Assembly (NCBI GenBank): GCA_964493785.1
Contig: CAZBPM010000023.1
Span: forward strand, 8,643 to 72,642
Reading direction: 5' to 3'
Source: Hyphomicrobium_A sp964493785
GTDB taxonomy: Bacteria > Pseudomonadota > Alphaproteobacteria > Rhizobiales > Hyphomicrobiaceae
Length of the DNA stretch: 64,000 bases
A model generated the notes under the pieces. It worked only from the letters and a program-made list of their open reading frames with translations, ran no database searches and was not told the origin of the DNA. This document shows positions 8,488 to 16,321 of this stretch, piece by piece; the first letter of the stretch is position 1; each line of letters opens with the position of its first letter. A program made the position numbers and the translations under genes.

Positions 8488-10077
8488 ATGATGCCGGTCG
8501 TAAGTCGCAGACACGTCCTCGCAGCGGGCGGGCACTGGGCCCTCCTGATGGCCCTCACCGGCATGTCGCCACTCAGAGCGGCAGGTCCGTCGTTGGGCGT
8601 GCAGTTCGGCAAGCCCGAACCCTTCAGCTTCGACGATCTCAAGACGCGCGCAAAGGAACTTGCCGCAAAACCGTACGCCGCACCCAAGCCCGCGCCGGCG
8701 ATCGTCTCGCAAGTCGATTTCGACGCCGCCCAGAAAATCAAGTATCGCGGCGAGCGTGCACTCTTTCCGGCTGGACCTGGCGCTTGCCCCGTGCGGCTCT
8801 TCCACGTCGACATGTACAATCAGCTCCCCGTGCGCATCAACGAGCTGGCGAACGGCACGGCGCGCGAAATCATCTACTCGGCTGACAGCTTCGATTACAA
8901 AGACCCCGATTTCGCCAGCAAACTGCCCTCCGATCTCGGCTTCTCCGGCTTCCGCGTGATGGACGGCCGCGGCAAGGATACCGACTGGCTGGCGTTCCAG
9001 GGGGCGAGCTACTTCCGCACCTCCGGCGAGGACAACCAGTACGGTGCCTCCGCGCGCGGCATCGCCATCAACACCGCGATGCCCGAGCCTGAGGAATTCC
9101 CACGCTTCACGGAGTTCTGGCTCGAGCAGCCCGACAGCGACACCGCCACGGTTACTGTCTACGCCCTGCTCGACGGACCGAGCATCTCCGGCGCCTATAA
9201 GTTTGTCGCCACGAAAACGACCCGCGTGCCGATCATGGACGTCAGCGCCGATCTCTACGCGCGCACCGACATCGATCGCGTTGGCATTGCCCCGCTCACA
9301 AGCATGTTCTGGTATGGCGAGAACGACCGCCGCTATGCCACCGATTGGCGCCCCGAAATCCACGACAGCGACGGCTTGGCCATGTGGACCGGCACCGACG
9401 AGCACATCTGGCGCCCGCTGATCAATTCCTCGCTCGTGCGCACGAACTCCTTCCTCGACAACAATCCGAAGGGGTTCGGCCTGATGCAGCGCGACCGCGA
9501 TTTCGCCGGATATCTCGACGACGGCGCATTCTACAACAAGCGCCCCGGCATCTGGGTCGAGCCGGAGGGCAAATGGGGCGAAGGCTCGGTGCAGCTCGTC
9601 GAGATCCCGACTGACGACGAGATCCACGACAACATCGTCGCCTATTGGGTTCCCAAGGCGCCCGTCAAAGCCGGCGATGAACTGGCTTACAACTACAAGC
9701 TCTACTGGCAGAACGACGAGCCCAACCCGCCCGTCAACATCGGCCGCGTCGTCGCCACCTATACCGGCAACGGCGGCGTCCCGGGCGCACGCCGCGAGAG
9801 CGACGGCCTGAAGCGCAAGTTCGTCATTGATTTCGTCGGCGGCCCTCTCGCCGACATGCCGCAGCGTTTCGACGTCACGCCCGTCGTCTCGAACTCGCGC
9901 GGTCGCGTCGACAACGCCTACGTCATCAAGGTCGTCGGCACGGATCGCTGGCGCGCGCTGTTCGACCTCGAAACCGAGGGGGACGAGCCCGTCGACCTCC
10001 GCTGCTATCTACGCCTGGGCGACGAAACGCTGACCGAGACCTGGCTCTATCAATACCTGCCCAAGGCCGTGACCTAA
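8488..10077 (+). CDS. opgG: Periplasmic glucan biosynthesis protein, MdoG/OpgG-OpgD family
   Basis: About 529 residues from the tandem ATGs at 8488/8491. The N-terminus SRRHVLAAGG is a twin-arginine type signal followed by a hydrophobic core and cleavage near LRAAG, so the product is periplasmic. The mature region has the family hallmarks: an early segment FSFDDLKTRAKELAAKPY, then QFGKPEPF, RVMDGRGKDTDWLAFQGASYFR, SMFWYGENDRR and a C-terminal Ig-like beta-sandwich. Such proteins structure osmoregulated periplasmic glucans. The Tat signal resembles OpgD more than OpgG, so paralog identity is open. A membrane glucosyltransferase (OpgH) is not in the window. Confidence 0.9.
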   Translation: MMPVVSRRHVLAAGGHWALLMALTGMSPLRAAGPSLGVQFGKPEPFSFDDLKTRAKELAAKPYAAPKPAPAIVSQVDFDAAQKIKYRGERALFPAGPGACPVRLFHVDMYNQLPVRINELANGTAREIIYSADSFDYKDPDFASKLPSDLGFSGFRVMDGRGKDTDWLAFQGASYFRTSGEDNQYGASARGIAINTAMPEPEEFPRFTEFWLEQPDSDTATVTVYALLDGPSISGAYKFVATKTTRVPIMDVSADLYARTDIDRVGIAPLTSMFWYGENDRRYATDWRPEIHDSDGLAMWTGTDEHIWRPLINSSLVRTNSFLDNNPKGFGLMQRDRDFAGYLDDGAFYNKRPGIWVEPEGKWGEGSVQLVEIPTDDEIHDNIVAYWVPKAPVKAGDELAYNYKLYWQNDEPNPPVNIGRVVATYTGNGGVPGARRESDGLKRKFVIDFVGGPLADMPQRFDVTPVVSNSRGRVDNAYVIKVVGTDRWRALFDLETEGDEPVDLRCYLRLGDETLTETWLYQYLPKAVT

Positions 10078-10127
10078 GCAGCGGATCTCGCACTCGGCAG
10101 CGAAGCCTCGGCTACCAATGTCGCCGC

Positions 10128-10730
10128 TCAGGCGGCGGCGTTGCGCTCGATCGTGGTGTCCTTCCTGCCTTCGAGGGCGAGCGCCTTGCTCCGCGCGGCG
10201 CGTACCGCGACATCGCGCTCGATCGATTCCAAGATCGCAAGGCTTGCAATCGGCCTGCTGGATTCGAGCGCACGAACCATCGCTAGCAGCGCGCCGAAGC
10301 TCAATACGCCCGCGAACGCCAGCGCATATTCCCACTGCCGCCGTAGGTCGTTGAAATCGTCCGGCACGACGCTCCAGTCCTGCGTGACCAGAATGATCGG
10401 AAACGCCACCGACCAGAACACGATCTGCGCCGCGGCAAGACCGCAGACCGCAACGATCGACCACGCAAAGGCAGCCGATGTCTCGCGCACGAGGAATGTG
10501 TGAAGCGCGGAGATCAGCAGCGCCAATCCACCCAAGGTGCCGACGACCAACGCTGAATGTCCAAGCCGCTGCACGGCCAGGTAGTCGGCCGGCTGCAATT
10601 GAAGCCGGCCCGCGAGCGAGAGAGCGCTCCCAAGCGTCGGCGCCAGCGCGATTGCAATCAGAGCCACGGTCAAAAGCTGCACCACATCGAGCAGCCGGTA
10701 TCGGTAGCGCTTGAGTTGTCGTTGAGACAT
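10128..10730 (-). CDS. Four-helix membrane protein of unknown function
   Basis: 200 residues from the ATG at 10730. Four hydrophobic segments are visible, at roughly residues 15-35, 55-80, 90-120 and 145-165. The C-terminal tail is cytosolic-looking, charged and Ala/Arg-rich, with a predicted coiled helix (ESIERDVAVRAARSKALALEGRK). No family recognised. It is convergent with opgG and divergent from the stress-promoter module that begins at 11.0 kb. A GGAAC-N17-AGTT near match on the minus strand at about 10948-10973 is too far upstream and imperfect to call a promoter. Confidence 0.7.
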   Translation of the reverse strand: MSQRQLKRYRYRLLDVVQLLTVALIAIALAPTLGSALSLAGRLQLQPADYLAVQRLGHSALVVGTLGGLALLISALHTFLVRETSAAFAWSIVAVCGLAAAQIVFWSVAFPIILVTQDWSVVPDDFNDLRRQWEYALAFAGVLSFGALLAMVRALESSRPIASLAILESIERDVAVRAARSKALALEGRKDTTIERNAAA

Positions 10731-10769
10731 ATCGATCTCCGTCCCCCAGCCATCCAACGCCGAGCCCAA

Positions 10770-11082
10770 TGAAAGGACGGTTGCGGCGGGTGAGCGAGCG
10801 CAGTCCGGAGCAGAGCTTCTTCAGCAGCAGGATTACCAGGAAGCTGCCGCCGGAGCGGGCGCTTTAAGTATCGGAGTAGTCATCGCTCGACCCCTCCAAT
10901 TCCCTGTAGTTCCCGCCGCCCTTCGCTGCGACGCAACACGGGACACCCAACTCTCTAAGGTTGTATCGAGTTCCCACGAGTTGGCGGAGCACCCCCGCTT
11001 TCCACTGGAACATTATTCGCCTCGCACTCGTTAGTCGGCCGCCCGCAGCAGGCCCATCTGCCGCAGGCAATTGGGAGGCGAC
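10770..11082. other. Intergenic region with an EcfG-like promoter
   Basis: About 310 bp between the minus-strand membrane protein and the plus-strand small ORF. The only strong element is the EcfG-type promoter at 11007-11032. A 78-codon minus-strand frame here has no convincing signal and is not called. Confidence 0.5.
11007..11032 (+). promoter_or_regulatory. EcfG-type general stress promoter (P1)
   Basis: GGAAC at 11007-11011 and CGTT at 11029-11032 with a 17-bp spacer, matching the alphaproteobacterial general-stress consensus. It lies about 50 bp upstream of the ATG at 11083. Confidence 0.65.
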
Positions 11083-11301
11083 ATGAGCGACGGTTTTCAT
11101 TGGACGCGCGTGACTTCCAAGCAGCTCCGCTTTCTGTACGAGAACGTGACTCTGCTACCGGCGCCGCAGCATATGTACGAGCTCGTCGCGCGATTGGACG
11201 GCCGCGGCCCAGCTCAGCCGACCGACGGCAGTCAAAATGCTGCAGTGCGGAACAATCCTCCGGCCGAGGACGTTAATGCTGGGAAGGAGCACCAGCCATG
11301 A
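11083..11301 (+). CDS. Small stress-module protein (72 aa), function unknown
   Basis: 72 codons starting at an ATG preceded by GGGAGGCGAC, a good ribosome-binding site. The product is soluble and has no signal peptide or membrane segment. The N-terminal half is aromatic and basic (FHWTRVTSKQLRFLYENV) and the C-terminal half looks disordered. Its stop overlaps the ATG of the response regulator gene in the ATGA arrangement, pointing to translational coupling. An EcfG-like promoter lies upstream and a second one lies inside its 3' end. No family recognised; it does not resemble NepR. The frame could be spurious, but the RBS, coupling and promoter together support it. Confidence 0.55.
   Translation: MSDGFHWTRVTSKQLRFLYENVTLLPAPQHMYELVARLDGRGPAQPTDGSQNAAVRNNPPAEDVNAGKEHQP
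11249..11274 (+). promoter_or_regulatory. EcfG-type general stress promoter (P2) inside the small ORF
   Basis: GGAAC at 11249-11253 and CGTT at 11271-11274, spacer 17 bp. The expected start site is near 11280, immediately upstream of the GGAAGGAG ribosome-binding site (11282-11289) of the response regulator gene. This would give a leader of under 20 nt. Confidence 0.55.
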
Positions 11302-11693
11302 CAACAGTATTGATTTGCGAGGACGACCCCCTTCTGGCGGCCGATCTCGTCATGAGTGTCGAGGAGATCGGTCACCGGGTGACAGGTGTGTGCACGAGCG
11401 CGGAGAGCGCGTTGAAGGCCGCCGAAATCGAACTTCCAGACGTCGCCTTCATTGATCTCGAGCTCGCCGATGGTCTGACCGGTGGCTCACTCGCTCACGC
11501 CCTGCAGTCGAGGGGCGTCAAAGTCATTGTGCTCTCCGGCCATCCGAATGTCGGAGCCGGCCTCGGCACCGTGCCGCACACTTACGCCGCCAAGCCGATG
11601 AGCCCGGACATGGTCGAGTTCCTGCTCTGCCCTGCGCCGCGCACCAACACCGCTAAAAATGGATTTGCTGGTCCGCCGGCTGCGTCGGCCTGA
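11298..11693 (+). CDS. Single-domain response regulator (CheY-like receiver)
   Basis: 131 residues forming one receiver domain: acidic pair in ICEDDPLL near the N-terminus, the phospho-acceptor aspartate in VAFIDLELADG, and the conserved lysine in AAKPMSP. The tail after the receiver has no output domain. It therefore probably acts by protein contact, as single-domain regulators do in alphaproteobacterial stress or motility signalling. A strong GGAAGGAG lies 9 nt upstream of the ATG. It overlaps the 72-aa ORF by 4 bp and may have its own stress promoter. The partner kinase is not adjacent; candidates at 14.9 and 50.9-53.9 kb are unlinked. Confidence 0.88.
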   Translation: MTTVLICEDDPLLAADLVMSVEEIGHRVTGVCTSAESALKAAEIELPDVAFIDLELADGLTGGSLAHALQSRGVKVIVLSGHPNVGAGLGTVPHTYAAKPMSPDMVEFLLCPAPRTNTAKNGFAGPPAASA

Positions 11694-11828
11694 AGGGTCG
11701 AGCGGGTGGTCAGCAAGTTGGACAATGGCCCTCGATGCGATCGCGTCGGGGGCCAAATCATTTTGGGGGCAAGTCATTTGAGCCCAAGTCATATCAGCCA
11801 GTACACCTGCACTGACTGCTCGCCCCCC

Positions 11829-11853
11829 GGAACTGCTCGGGCGCTGTGACGTT
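11829..11853 (+). promoter_or_regulatory. EcfG-type general stress promoter (P3) of the DUF3309 gene
   Basis: GGAAC at 11829-11833 and CGTT at 11850-11853, spacer 16 bp, about 33 bp upstream of the ATG at 11886. This is the third match in 850 bp. Confidence 0.65.
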
Positions 11854-11885
11854 GGCATCTCGAAGAAGATAAGGAGCCAACTCAA

Positions 11886-12041
11886 ATGCTCGAAACTATT
11901 CTGCTCGTAATTCTTGTTCTGGCTTTGCTCGGAGCACTGCCGCGGTGGGGACATAGCCGCAACTGGGGCTACGGTCCGTCGGGACTGTTGGGAACGGTGC
12001 TCCTCGTCGTGCTGGTGATCTTTCTTGTCCAACGCGTCTAA
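11886..12041 (+). CDS. DUF3309-family micro-membrane protein (51 aa)
   Basis: Short gene encoding 51 residues: MLETILLVILVLALLGALP, then RWGHSRNWGYGPSG, then a second hydrophobic segment ending QRV. The two-helix hairpin with a central WGYGPSG turn is the hallmark of the DUF3309 family, common in alphaproteobacteria and of unknown function. An AAGGAG ribosome-binding site lies 10 nt upstream and an EcfG-like promoter at 11829-11853. The stop codon overlaps that of the convergent MFS gene. The product should be an inner-membrane protein; stress induction is inferred from the promoter. Confidence 0.85.
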   Translation: MLETILLVILVLALLGALPRWGHSRNWGYGPSGLLGTVLLVVLVIFLVQRV

Positions 12042-13324
12042 CTGATCGGCGGCGACGGCGTCGTCGCGGGCTTTGGCATCTCGACGCGGACAGTGTCGAG
12101 ATGCGCATCCCGCAACCCCGGAAATATCTTCGCCCAGATTCCCGTCAGCGCTATCGATCCCACCCCGCCGAAGATCGCTGCGCCGACCGGCCCTAAAAAC
12201 CGCGCAGCGACGCCGCTTTCAAATTCGCCCAGCTCGTTCGAAGCGCTGATGAAAAGGCTGGAGACCGCCGTCACGCGCCCGCGCATCGGATCCGGCGTGA
12301 CGAGCTGCACCAGGCTTTGGCGGACGAACACCGACACCGCATCTGCTGCACCCAGCGCCGCCAATGCGAGCATCGACACCCACAGCCACGTCGAAGCCGC
12401 GAATATGATCGTCGCAAACCCGTAAGCCGCTACTGACACGAGCATCCAGAATCCGGCGTTGCGCTGGATAGGCCGCGTGCTGAGCGCGAGCGCCATCAAG
12501 CCCCCGCCGATTGCGGGACCGGACCGCAGCAGCCCGAAGCCGTCCGGACCGATATGCAGCACATCGCGCGCGAACACCGGCAGCAGCGCCGTGACGCCAC
12601 CGAGCAGCACCGCAAACAGATCGAGCGATATCGCGCCGAACACGATCTTGTTCGACCACACGTACCGCAAACCTTCGGCGATGAGCTGCAGTCTGCCGCC
12701 GCCCTGGTGCTCGGGTTTCGTGTTGGCCGATATGAACCACACCGCGACGCCCGCGCAGAAGTAGAGCCCCGCCGCCGTGCCGTAGGCGGCTGGCACCGAC
12801 ACCGCGCACAGCACGCCGCCGAGCCACGGACCGATCACCATCCCGCCCTGCATCGCCAGCGTATTCCAGCCGATGGCGCGCGGCAGTATCTCGCGCGGCA
12901 CCAGCATCGGCCCAAGCGAGGCCGACGCGGGCATAGTGAACGCGCGGCCGATACCGAACACGCCAGCGATCGCGAAGATCGCGGTTATGCTGGGATGCTC
13001 TGCGCCTGCGTTGATAGCCAGACCTGCCGAGCAGGCGAGCTGCAAGGCGCAGCACGCTATGAGGATCTTGCGCCGGTCGTAGCGATCCGCCGTCTCGCCC
13101 GCCAGCAGGACGAACGCGAACATCGGCACGAACTGAACCAGCCCGATCATCCCCACCATGAAGGAGCTGTACGCGACCGAATGCTCCAGCCGCGCCACCG
13201 AGTAGACCTGCCAGCCCAGCGTCACGCTCTGCGTCAGCATGGCGACCGACGACAGGAAGCGCCCGGTGAGCAGCAGCGAGAAATCGGGATAGCGAAATAA
13301 CGGAAAGGCGTTTGCCTGAAGCAT
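12038..13324 (-). CDS. MFS transporter, EntS-like exporter family
   Basis: 428 residues with about 12 hydrophobic helices. It starts MLQANAFPLFRYPDFSLLLTGR, typical of the EntS / DHA3 group of major facilitator exporters. The loop between helices 2 and 3 has the motif GETADRYDRRKIL, equivalent to GxxxDrxgRR. This group exports siderophores, macrolides or other small molecules by proton antiport; the substrate cannot be told here. Its stop overlaps the stop of the DUF3309 gene. No regulator is adjacent. Confidence 0.88.
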   Translation of the reverse strand: MLQANAFPLFRYPDFSLLLTGRFLSSVAMLTQSVTLGWQVYSVARLEHSVAYSSFMVGMIGLVQFVPMFAFVLLAGETADRYDRRKILIACCALQLACSAGLAINAGAEHPSITAIFAIAGVFGIGRAFTMPASASLGPMLVPREILPRAIGWNTLAMQGGMVIGPWLGGVLCAVSVPAAYGTAAGLYFCAGVAVWFISANTKPEHQGGGRLQLIAEGLRYVWSNKIVFGAISLDLFAVLLGGVTALLPVFARDVLHIGPDGFGLLRSGPAIGGGLMALALSTRPIQRNAGFWMLVSVAAYGFATIIFAASTWLWVSMLALAALGAADAVSVFVRQSLVQLVTPDPMRGRVTAVSSLFISASNELGEFESGVAARFLGPVGAAIFGGVGSIALTGIWAKIFPGLRDAHLDTVRVEMPKPATTPSPPIS

Positions 13325-13568
13325 ATGGATGGGCGCTCAACCCTCGAGGCCACATCGAGTTGGGCCTTCGGCCGCGGTTCTAGTCCATGATCCTTGCGGG
13401 ATCGACAACGGATGTTGACGCACCACGGCGTGCAGCCGAACTCGCCGCCTCGCGGCGCCCGGGGGCGCACAGCCGACGATACATTCATGCTATGATAGTG
13501 GGGGCCCGCTCGTCCCCGGGCGGGGCGGTGGATTCCAGCAGCAGAGGCACCCGAGCCAGAGCGACATC

Positions 13569-13991
13569 GTGACCATCTCGGACAGCGACGCGGCAGAGCT
13601 GCTCTATGCGGCGCACGAGGCCTGGAACAAGCGTGACATCGCGCGCCTGCTGGACCTCTTCGACGACGAAATGACCTACTGGAGCAATGTCGGCTCCCCG
13701 GGCGGACAGACCCTGATCCGCGGGAAACGGGATTTCGTCGAATTCCTGAGCCGCCTCCAGGATATGCAGGGGCTGTCTGTCCCCCATAGCCTGCGCTTCA
13801 AGGACGGGACCGCCTCAGCGAGTGTGGAGTTCTATCTCAAGCACCTGCGCACCGGATATTCGCATTCAGGCACCTTCCGGCAGAAGCTGACGTTCCGCGA
13901 CGGCCGCATCCTGCGCATGGACGAGTTCCACGATGCCCCGGCGCTGGAAACGTTCCTCGCGCTCCTCAGCGGCGCGTCATCGACGCAATAG
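13569..13991 (+). CDS. NTF2-like (SnoaL-type) protein
   Basis: 140 residues from a GTG start at 13569. The single alpha+beta domain has the pattern of the SnoaL/NTF2 superfamily: an N-terminal helix ending AWNKRDIARLLDLFDDEMTY, then a GKRDFVEF helix, then strands ending RILRMDEFHDAPALE. These small cone-shaped domains act as isomerases, hydrolases or ligand binders; no catalytic assignment is possible. A paralog lies at 50034-50480 with the same key segments. It is isolated between the MFS gene and tRNA-His. No convincing promoter is seen; TATGAT at about 13490 lacks a -35. Confidence 0.8.
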   Translation: MTISDSDAAELLYAAHEAWNKRDIARLLDLFDDEMTYWSNVGSPGGQTLIRGKRDFVEFLSRLQDMQGLSVPHSLRFKDGTASASVEFYLKHLRTGYSHSGTFRQKLTFRDGRILRMDEFHDAPALETFLALLSGASSTQ

Positions 13992-14043
13992 CGTCCGCGG
14001 GTGCGGATTGCCTCAGCAACTTCTATTTGGGGACCGGAGTGGA

Positions 14044-14120
14044 TGGTACCACCTCCCGGGCTCGAACCGGGGACCTCTAGATCCACAATCTAGCGCTCTA
14101 ACCAACTGAGCTAAGGCGGC
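14044..14120 (-). tRNA. tRNA-His (anticodon GTG)
   Basis: A full cloverleaf can be read on the minus strand. The acceptor GCCGCCT pairs with AGGTGGT, followed by A73 and an encoded CCA. The anticodon stem CTAGA/TCTAG closes the loop TTGTGGA, and the T arm is GGTTCGAGC. The anticodon GTG reads histidine. The base before the acceptor stem is T, not the usual G-1, and the discriminator is A73 rather than C73. This combination is known for a clade of alphaproteobacterial tRNA-His with a matching histidyl-tRNA synthetase. Confidence 0.96.
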
Positions 14121-14324
14121 ACATCAACGACTTCAGGGACTTAGGCACCCGACGGTGGTAAGTCAATCGAGCTCAATCCCCGAGACCTTCGCACGGACGC
14201 CCGCCGCGATCTCCAAGGGATCCGGCCAGCGCTGACGTCAGCGAGAGCGCTCAAATACAGCGACAGCGCGCACGAAGCAAGGCAGCCTTTGCCCGGCCGG
14301 CCGCTTTTGGAACGAGGCCCCGGC

Positions 14325-14696
14325 CTAGCGACCCTGGGCCTTCTGCGCCACCTCTGCCACAAGCCTCCCCAGAACGTGTGCCTGGTGAGCGAACGTCTGC
14401 ATCTGCTTCTGGGCGTAGCGCTGCTGGATCTCCATGTAATCCTTGAGATCGCGGGCCTTGGACAGCTCGGTGGCGAAGGCAAAGCTCGCCTGGATGTTCT
14501 GTTCCGCGAATTTCGAGATCTGCGTCTGCATCTCCGCAGCGCTGGAGGTCATGGCACCCTGCGACGCTGAGAGCGTGTCTTGTACCTTGCGCGCCATGTC
14601 GATGAACTGATTGTAGGCGCTCCGTGCCTGCTCGACGTTGCGCTCGGCGAGTTCGCGGACGGCTTCCGGAAACTCGAACTGCGGCTTGTCGGACAT
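14325..14696 (-). CDS. Phasin family protein
   Basis: 123 residues from the ATG at 14696, preceded by AGGAGGAG. The product is all-helical: PEAVRELAERNVEQARSAYNQF, then SAAEMQTQISKFAEQNIQASF and RDLKDYMEIQQRYAQKQMQTF. This is the phasin pattern of amphipathic helices that coat polyhydroxyalkanoate granules. Phasins control granule size and number and may bind regulators. The gene stands alone next to tRNA-His and is divergent from the histidine kinase. No PHA synthase is in the window. Confidence 0.9.
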   Translation of the reverse strand: MSDKPQFEFPEAVRELAERNVEQARSAYNQFIDMARKVQDTLSASQGAMTSSAAEMQTQISKFAEQNIQASFAFATELSKARDLKDYMEIQQRYAQKQMQTFAHQAHVLGRLVAEVAQKAQGR

Positions 14697-14883
14697 CGAA
14701 GGTCTCCTCCTAGTGCCAGGATGGTTAGAGTGCCCGCTCCTGGTTTTCGGGCTGACACGACTATAACGCGATCCGCCATTCAACAGTCGCGAAATGAATG
14801 TGGATACGTACAGCCCCCTGATTCAGCTCGTGGACGGAAGGTGCTTGCCACGCTAACAGATTTGAAGCCTTGGTGTTTCGCTC

Positions 14884-16167
14884 ATGCAAGTTGACGGCTC
14901 ACGCGCTTTGTTGCCATCGACGGCCGCCGGCCCCGAGAAGGCGCTGGCTGCTTGTGTCGACCCCGCATGGGTCATCGACCCGGCCAAGGGCCAGGTGCTT
15001 GCTGCCAACGCCGCAGGCGCGGCCAGGCTGGGTTTGCATCCTGATGCCGCCTCCGGAACCCTCGACGCCGCCATGCCGGGCCTCGTCCGCCTGCGCGCGA
15101 TGCTGCGCGAACCGTTGGGCACCGGCCGCCGCGAGCCGCTGATCTTCTGGACTGCCTACGGCGCCGAGAACCTCATCTGCGATGTCGAGGCCCTCCCCGA
15201 GACCGAAAACGCCGATCTCGTCCTCGTCAGCATCGCCACGACCGCCCATCGGCGCGCCGCGCCGACTCCTCCGCCCGCGGCCGAGGAAGCCCCCGCGGCC
15301 TTGCCGCCGCCGGTCACGCCCACACCGGATGACGCCGCCACGATGAGCCGCATCGCCGCGGCCATTCGCAACGGCTTTTCCGCCGGCCGAACCGACGTCC
15401 CGGCACCCGACCCCGAGGAGCTTCCCGCCCCTCCATCCGCCGAAAAGCGTGCGCAGTTCTCCAAGCTTGCGCATGAGTTGCGAACGCCGCTGAGCGCCAT
15501 CGCCGCTGCCGCCGAGATCATGAAGGACGAGCGCTTCGGCACCATGCAGAACGAGCGCTACCGCAGCTATACCTCCGACATCCACGACAACGCCCGCCAC
15601 GCGCTGGCGCTCATCAATCGCCTGCTGGGCGATGATCCGGCCGACGGAGCCGAACAACCGCTCGATATGACGAGCGTCGACCTCAACGCCCTGGCGGAAG
15701 GCGCGGTGTCCGCCGTGCGTCCACTCGCAGAGGAGGCGGGCCTGAAGCTCGTGCACGAGTTCCATCGTCGCCTGCCTCAGGTCAGCGCCGACGCGACAAC
15801 CGTGCGGCAGATCCTGTTCAACCTCCTCTCCAACGCGATCAAGTTCACGCCGAAAGGAGGCGACGTCCGCGTAGTCACTGGTCTCGGGTTCGACCGCTCG
15901 GTGTTCGTCGCCGTGCAGGACACCGGCATCGGCATGAGTGCCGATGCGATCGCCGCAGCCCTCAAGTCCGACGTACCTGCCAACCCTCAGCGCAGCGAGG
16001 CGGGGGGCCACGGAATAGGCTTGCCGCTTGCGCGCAATCTCGCGCAGTCGAACGGAGCGCGCCTCGAAATCGACAGCCAGCTCGGCGAGGGCACGGCGGT
16101 CGCGCTCATCTTCCCGCGCGATCACGTCATCGCAATCGATGACGCATCCGACGCTCTTTCGAATTAG
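14884..16167 (+). CDS. Soluble PAS-type sensor histidine kinase
   Basis: 427 residues without membrane helices. The N-terminal region (about 15-120) looks like a PAS sensor (PAWVIDPAKGQVLAANAAG). A Pro/Ala-rich linker (125-190) leads to the dimerisation domain with the H-box KLAHELRTPLS (His197). The HATPase domain shows the N-box FNLLSNAIKF, the G1 box DTGIGMS and the G2 box GHGIGLPLA. It is a complete cytoplasmic kinase with no receiver and no adjacent response regulator, so the partner is unknown. It is divergent from the phasin gene. The signal could be redox or energy state, as for many soluble PAS kinases, but that is a guess. Confidence 0.9.
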   Translation: MQVDGSRALLPSTAAGPEKALAACVDPAWVIDPAKGQVLAANAAGAARLGLHPDAASGTLDAAMPGLVRLRAMLREPLGTGRREPLIFWTAYGAENLICDVEALPETENADLVLVSIATTAHRRAAPTPPPAAEEAPAALPPPVTPTPDDAATMSRIAAAIRNGFSAGRTDVPAPDPEELPAPPSAEKRAQFSKLAHELRTPLSAIAAAAEIMKDERFGTMQNERYRSYTSDIHDNARHALALINRLLGDDPADGAEQPLDMTSVDLNALAEGAVSAVRPLAEEAGLKLVHEFHRRLPQVSADATTVRQILFNLLSNAIKFTPKGGDVRVVTGLGFDRSVFVAVQDTGIGMSADAIAAALKSDVPANPQRSEAGGHGIGLPLARNLAQSNGARLEIDSQLGEGTAVALIFPRDHVIAIDDASDALSN

Positions 16168-16321
16168 ACGATTTCTAATCTATTGGCATTACTCGCGCTT
16201 TTGTTGACGCGGCCCGCGCGGCCACGTTAGGGATGTTGCAGTAGCGCAAGGCATCGCCACCATGCCGACCGCTGCAATTCACCCATACCGGGGCCTTGAA
16301 CCCCGACTATTGGAGCAATTG

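Noticed and set aside
8365..9627. 420-codon open frame on the minus strand opposite the glucan gene
   Set aside because: GC-rich antisense shadow of opgG; no family features, no ribosome-binding site, and the plus-strand protein is clearly real.
10948..10973. Minus-strand GGAAC-N17-AGTT as another EcfG promoter
   Set aside because: The -10 has a mismatch in its first base and the next gene start is about 215 bp away.
10864..11100. 78-codon minus-strand frame in the 10.8-11.1 kb spacer
   Set aside because: Crosses the EcfG-like promoter, has no ribosome-binding site and no family pattern.
13485..13500. TATGAT box upstream of the first NTF2-like gene
   Set aside because: No -35 element at a sensible distance.
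14899..16125. 408-codon minus-strand frame opposite the PAS histidine kinase
   Set aside because: Shadow; the plus-strand kinase has intact H, N and G boxes.
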